From: CAZHVS01 sp964536015
GTDB lineage: Bacteria; Bacteroidota; Ignavibacteria; Ignavibacteriales; Ignavibacteriaceae
DNA: 64,000 nucleotides
Direction: 5' to 3'
Assembly: GCA_964536015.1 (NCBI GenBank)
Contig: CAZHVS010000005.1
Span: 1 to 64,000, forward strand
Part shown: positions 60,322-64,000 of the stretch, piece after piece
Layout: every line of letters starts with the position of its first letter
Position numbering within the stretch: position 1 is the stretch's first letter
The notes under the pieces: model-generated
What the model saw: only the letters and a program-made list of their open reading frames with translations
Told to the model about the DNA's origin: nothing
Databases searched by the model: none
Position numbers and translations under genes: made by a program

Positions 60322-61122
60322 ATGAATGAACTTAACCTTAAAATAACAAACGATCAGCATTTTGTTAAGACGCAGGATATTAATTCAAAATATACTCCTG
60401 AGAAAAAAGAAAAGTTAGCAAAAGCCGCAAAAGATTTTGAAAGTTTGCTTACATCAATGATGATGAAAAGCATGACCCAAACAACTGAAGGTATGTTCGG
60501 AGGAGAAGAAAGTTTTGGAGGTGGAGTTCTTGATACTTTATTCGAATCAGAAATTTCTAAATATATGACGAATTCCCGCGGGCTGGGTATTGCAGAAATG
60601 CTGTATAAAAAAGTTACCGGTGAAGATTTTCCCGAAGAATTTATGAAGAGATTCAGCATTACAACACCTAAAATAAGTACAAATAATAACGAGTCGTTGG
60701 ATGTAATTACTCCAAGTAAACAATCTCTTGAAAGATTAAAAAAGTACGAAGATATAATCAGTAAAGCTTCTGATTATTATGGAGTGGACAAAGAGATAAT
60801 TAAATCAGTGATTCTTGCAGAGTCATCAGCAAATGAAAAAGCGCTGTCCAAGGCAAATGCAAAGGGTTTAATGCAATTAATTGATTCTACCGCAAAAGAC
60901 ATGGGAGTTACAAATGTTTGGGATGCTTCGCAAAATATTCATGGAGGCACTAAATATTTGTCTCAATTGCTTCGACAATATAATGGCAATTTGAAACTTG
61001 CTTTAGCCGGATATAACGCCGGTCCGCTTAATGTTCAAAAATATGGAGGAGTTCCTCCATTTGAAGAAACCAAGTCCTATATAACAAGAGTTTTAGGATA
61101 TTTAAAATACCTGGAGAGCTAA
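60322..61122 (+). CDS. flgJ: Rod-binding protein FlgJ fused to a lytic transglycosylase
   Basis: A 266-residue protein. The rod-binding domain occupies about 30-105 (AAKDFESLLTSMMMKSMTQT, GLGIAEMLYKKV). A C-terminal SLT lytic-transglycosylase domain follows (about 145-266): VILAESSANEKALSKANAKG (catalytic Glu in AES), GLMQLIDSTAKDMGV and LALAGYNAGPLNVQKYGG. Enteric FlgJ carries a glucosaminidase instead. It opens the peptidoglycan for the rod. flgN follows directly. Confidence 0.96.
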   Translation: MNELNLKITNDQHFVKTQDINSKYTPEKKEKLAKAAKDFESLLTSMMMKSMTQTTEGMFGGEESFGGGVLDTLFESEISKYMTNSRGLGIAEMLYKKVTGEDFPEEFMKRFSITTPKISTNNNESLDVITPSKQSLERLKKYEDIISKASDYYGVDKEIIKSVILAESSANEKALSKANAKGLMQLIDSTAKDMGVTNVWDASQNIHGGTKYLSQLLRQYNGNLKLALAGYNAGPLNVQKYGGVPPFEETKSYITRVLGYLKYLES

Positions 61123-61578
61123 ATGATTAATGTAGAAAATGTTATTGAAACATTAAAAAAACATATGTTTTTATTAGATAAACTGGCAAATGTTTGCGTA
61201 AGAAAACAAAATGCTTTAATTAATAATAATCGTGATGAGCTTGAACAGGTAATTCAAAATGAATCTGAAATAATTGCAGCTTTGCTTCAGTTAAAAAAGC
61301 AGCATACAAAATTACTGAATGAAATTTATGAAGATGAATCTGTAAAAATAAAAGAGACAGTTTCAGTTAAACTTAGTGTGTTGCTTAAAGAAATATGTTC
61401 AGAAAAGGAAATTGCTGAAATCCAGTTGCTGGAAAAAAGAATTAGAGAAAAGATTAAAGAAGTGGATGAATTAAATGTCAAAAATCATTTTCTGCTTCAG
61501 CAGGCTCGCAATTTTATTAATGAAGTAATTAATGTCCTTATTGGAAGTAAAAAAATCCTGGTTGATAGAAAAGTATAA
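61123..61578 (+). CDS. flgN: Export chaperone FlgN
   Basis: A 151-residue all-helical, charged protein starting MINVENVIETLKKHMFLLDK. FlgN-type chaperones bind the C-terminal ends of FlgK and FlgL. Sequence is poorly conserved; the assignment uses helical content, length and its place between flgJ and flgK, separated by 0 and 2 nt. Confidence 0.85.
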   Translation: MINVENVIETLKKHMFLLDKLANVCVRKQNALINNNRDELEQVIQNESEIIAALLQLKKQHTKLLNEIYEDESVKIKETVSVKLSVLLKEICSEKEIAEIQLLEKRIREKIKEVDELNVKNHFLLQQARNFINEVINVLIGSKKILVDRKV

Positions 61579-61580
61579 TT

Positions 61581-62942
61581 ATGGCACTTAGTAGAATATT
61601 TGGAATTTCATCAAGAAGTTTATCTGCATACCAGTATGCGCTGAACGTAACAGCTCATAATATTTCTAATGCTAATAATACAAATTATACGCGTCAGAAA
61701 GTTGTGCTTGGTGAAGAAAAATCGGATCGTCTGAACAATTTTACTTTTGGTTCAGGTGTAAAGGTTGATGATATTGTAAGAGTTAAAAACCAGATTACCG
61801 AAACACAGATTAGGAATTATAACCAAAGCTATTCTTTTTCTGAAAAACAAGCAGCAATACTTGGCAACCTTGAATCACTTTTATCAGAACCATCAGACCT
61901 TGGATTGTCGGGAATGATGAATTCTTTTTTTAATTCATGGAGCGAACTTGCAGTTAATCCAACTTCAATGCAGTTAAGGACAAATGTAGTTCAATCTGCA
62001 CAGAAGATGACTGAAAAATTAAGAAGCATTTACCAGGATTTAAATAATGCGAAGACAGATCTCAAATCAGAAGCAACAGAGAACGTTAAGCAAATAAATT
62101 CTCTTGTTGCACAAATTCAGAGAATGAATAAAGATATTTTTGAAGCCAAGGTAAGTGGTGATAAGCCAAACGACCTTATGGACGAAAGAGATGCAGCGAT
62201 AAACGAGTTAAGTAAACTTGCAAACATCAATGTTTCTTTCGATCAGAATGGTTCAGCGAACATAACAATCGGTGGTGTTTTTGCAGTTGATCAGATTCAC
62301 TATACTCAGTTTAAAGTAGAAGAAGAAGATGGAGAACTGACAGTAAAAACAAGTGATGGTGCTGTTAAATTAAACATTACAAATGGTGCAATTGGTGCTG
62401 TCGTAAAATCTTTTTCTGAAAATATTCCCAAATATCTTTCCAAATTAGATACAATTGCCACCGCAATTTTTACATCGGTAAATTCTTTTCACGTTAATGG
62501 AAGCACAACACATGTTCCCCCTCAAACCAATGTAAAGTTTTTTGAGAGTTATGAAAACGGGAATCTGAAAATAAACAGCGATATTATAAATGATCCAAAT
62601 TATATTGCTATTTCTCAGGATGGGACTAATGGCAACAGTTATTTTGCTTTGAAAATAGCGGAACTAAAAGATGCAAGGTTAATTGATAATCAAACTTTAT
62701 CTGAAGTATATGCCGGATTTGCAAGCGATATAGGTAACGAAGTAAGTTTCAGCGAACAGAATACTGAATCATATGGATTGGTTTTAACACAGTTGGAAAA
62801 TCAGAAGGCTTCTTATTCTGGTGTTTCTATTGATGAAGAAATGACAAATGTAATTAAATATCAACGCTCTTTTGATGCGGCAGCTAAATTAATAAAAATT
62901 GCTGATGAAATTACTCAAACAATTATTAGTATTGTAGGTTAA
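61581..62942 (+). CDS. flgK: Hook-filament junction protein FlgK (HAP1)
   Basis: A 453-residue protein. N-terminal signature: TAHNISNANNTNYTRQKVVL. Middle: LSGMMNSFFNSWSELAVNP, LMDERDAAINELSKLANI. C-terminal: YSGVSIDEEMTNVIKYQRSF, then IADEITQTIISIVG. It is shorter than enteric FlgK (about 547), mostly in the variable outer domain. It lies 2 nt before flgL. Confidence 0.96.
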   Translation: MALSRIFGISSRSLSAYQYALNVTAHNISNANNTNYTRQKVVLGEEKSDRLNNFTFGSGVKVDDIVRVKNQITETQIRNYNQSYSFSEKQAAILGNLESLLSEPSDLGLSGMMNSFFNSWSELAVNPTSMQLRTNVVQSAQKMTEKLRSIYQDLNNAKTDLKSEATENVKQINSLVAQIQRMNKDIFEAKVSGDKPNDLMDERDAAINELSKLANINVSFDQNGSANITIGGVFAVDQIHYTQFKVEEEDGELTVKTSDGAVKLNITNGAIGAVVKSFSENIPKYLSKLDTIATAIFTSVNSFHVNGSTTHVPPQTNVKFFESYENGNLKINSDIINDPNYIAISQDGTNGNSYFALKIAELKDARLIDNQTLSEVYAGFASDIGNEVSFSEQNTESYGLVLTQLENQKASYSGVSIDEEMTNVIKYQRSFDAAAKLIKIADEITQTIISIVG

Positions 62943-62944
62943 TT

Positions 62945-64000
62945 ATGCGTGTAACAGATAACCTAATTCAAAACTCATTTCTAAAAAACTTTAACTCGGT
63001 TAAAGAGGAAATAAATAAACTACAGAACCAGATTTCCTCTGGAAGTAAAATTAACAAACCTTCTGATTCGCCACTTGGTACAACACGAGTTATTAAGTTT
63101 AATGAACAATTAAGCAGCATAGCAACTTTCATAAAAAACATAGATAATGCTTCTGCATTTGTAGGTGAAACAATTAATTCACTTCAGGGCATTCAGGACC
63201 AGATTACGGCAATGACTGTTGATCTGGTAAATCTTAATAACACTGCAAATATGGATTCGTTTGAAAGCTATTCACAAAAGATGGACAATTATCTCTCTTC
63301 TATTCTTGATTTTGCAAATTCACAATATGAAGGTCAATACCTTTTTAGCGGAAGTGATTTTTCCTCGAAGCCTTTTGGATATAATTCTTCCGGAGATTCT
63401 ATTGATGTTAAACTTAAAGATATTGGTGCAGAAAGAAAAGTTAAAATATCTAATGGCATCGATCAGAAAATAAATATTAACGGAGAAGAGCTGTTTAATT
63501 CAGTGCTTAAACAAAGCGGAAACTTTGATGTTAATGCTGCGGCGGGTTCGCAGGTTAATAAACAAGTTGAAATATTGGATGCTGAAGGAAATAAATACAA
63601 ACTGAATTTAGTTTATACTAAAACCGCGGATCATTCTTATGACCTTCAATATAATATAGTCGATACTTCTAACAATACTGTTTTTCAGGATACAAAGCAA
63701 TTAGTCTTTAACAGTACCACAGGAGCCTTACAGTCGATTGACGGCAACACTCCTGCAAAGATTAATGTTGATATCCCTGCAAATAAAATCAAAATTGTAT
63801 TTAATGTTTTAAGTTTAAACGAAAGCACAAATTCAACTTCAATAAATTCTTCGTTAAATCAAAAGGCGGATGTTTTAAATACAATTTTAACTATAAAAAA
63901 TAACCTTAAGAATGGTATCAAACCAAACGATAATCAGACGGCTATTATAAATGATTTTAATAAGCATTTGTTAGATAAGCTTTCTGAAATTGGCATAATT
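62945..64000 (+). CDS. flgL: Hook-filament junction protein FlgL (HAP3), 3' end outside the window
   Basis: At least 352 residues, open to the window edge. The N-terminal flagellin-like part has MRVTDNLIQNSFLKNFNSVK, QISSGSKINKPSDSPLGTTR and QYEGQYLFSGSD. Residues about 210-268 are an inserted beta domain with LDAEGNKYKLNLVYTKTA and YDLQYNIVD. These closely resemble the first D2 domain of this genome's FlgE rather than a normal FlgL segment. It starts 2 nt after flgK and is probably chaperoned by FlgN. Confidence 0.92.
   Translation, partial: MRVTDNLIQNSFLKNFNSVKEEINKLQNQISSGSKINKPSDSPLGTTRVIKFNEQLSSIATFIKNIDNASAFVGETINSLQGIQDQITAMTVDLVNLNNTANMDSFESYSQKMDNYLSSILDFANSQYEGQYLFSGSDFSSKPFGYNSSGDSIDVKLKDIGAERKVKISNGIDQKININGEELFNSVLKQSGNFDVNAAAGSQVNKQVEILDAEGNKYKLNLVYTKTADHSYDLQYNIVDTSNNTVFQDTKQLVFNSTTGALQSIDGNTPAKINVDIPANKIKIVFNVLSLNESTNSTSINSSLNQKADVLNTILTIKNNLKNGIKPNDNQTAIINDFNKHLLDKLSEIGII

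Noticed and set aside
1..64000. Minus-strand open frames longer than 60 codons (for example 2839-3129, 3130-3639, 8022-7735, 21273-21605)
   Set aside because: Each lies opposite a clear flagellar, chemotaxis or glycosyltransferase gene, has no recognisable product or ribosome site, and shows compositional signs of a shadow frame.
1..64000. Mobile elements, CRISPR arrays, tRNA or rRNA genes, integrase sites
   Set aside because: No transposase, integrase, repeat array, tRNA-like cloverleaf or rRNA sequence was noticed. No gene-free stretch exceeds 300 nt.

Overview
The window is a nearly continuous block of 64 genes, all on the + strand. About 50 of them build, regulate or steer a bacterial flagellum. 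The DNA is strongly AT-rich and genes are tightly packed, with many ATGA, TAATG or longer overlaps. The cell is Gram-negative, because P- and L-ring genes (flgI, flgH) and an outer-membrane beta-barrel gene are present. Low GC, FlhF/FlhG, a lytic-transglycosylase FlgJ, CheZ and a bacteriohemerythrin fit an environmental member of the FCB group; Ignavibacteriota is my best guess. That placement is inference from gene content, not a database result.

Layout. 1-4345: short sigma-28 units for an outer-membrane barrel plus bacteriohemerythrin, a chemoreceptor, and CheW. 4382-6238: an orphan membrane/coiled-coil protein. 6498-15234: a giant fused glycosyltransferase/ligase followed by a second glycosyltransferase, directly upstream of flagellin. 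15393-19261: fliC, fliS, fliD, a small fliT-like gene and flgM. 19410-21513: an FlrB/FlrC-type kinase and sigma-54 activator. 21743-28706: chemotaxis operon (HEAT protein, cheR, two receivers, cheZ, cheA, cheB, small protein). 28834-41432: flgBC, fliE to fliK, flgD, flgE. 41647-50825: fliLMNOPQR, flhB, flhA, flhF, flhG. 50928-64000: a small membrane protein, fliA, two HDOD genes, a degenerate kinase, a FliK-like protein, flgF, flgG, flgA, flgH, flgI, flgJ, flgN, flgK and a truncated flgL running off the end.

Regulation can be read from the DNA. Three sites of the form TGGYAY-N5-TTGAA (sigma-54-like) sit before flgB, fliL and the fliA operon. Five sites close to TAAA(N4)-N11-NACGATAAT (sigma-28-like, identical spacing) sit before the barrel gene, the chemoreceptor, cheW, fliC and the HEAT-cheR operon. 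With the sigma-54 activator, fliA and flgM in the same window, this suggests a three-tier cascade: FlrC-like regulator and sigma-54, then hook-basal body and FliA, then filament and chemotaxis genes held back by FlgM until the hook is finished.

The most unusual items are the 2,408-residue protein combining at least five glycosyltransferase modules with a PaaK/CapK-like adenylate-forming module; a FlgE-like hook domain inside FlgL; a FliA that appears to lack sigma region 3; a structured leader before flgE; a kinase-like protein whose phospho-acceptor His is replaced by Glu; and several unrecognised small proteins embedded in flagellar operons. No motA/motB, rpoN, csrA, fliW, cheC or cheD is visible here, nor any tRNA, rRNA, CRISPR array or mobile element.
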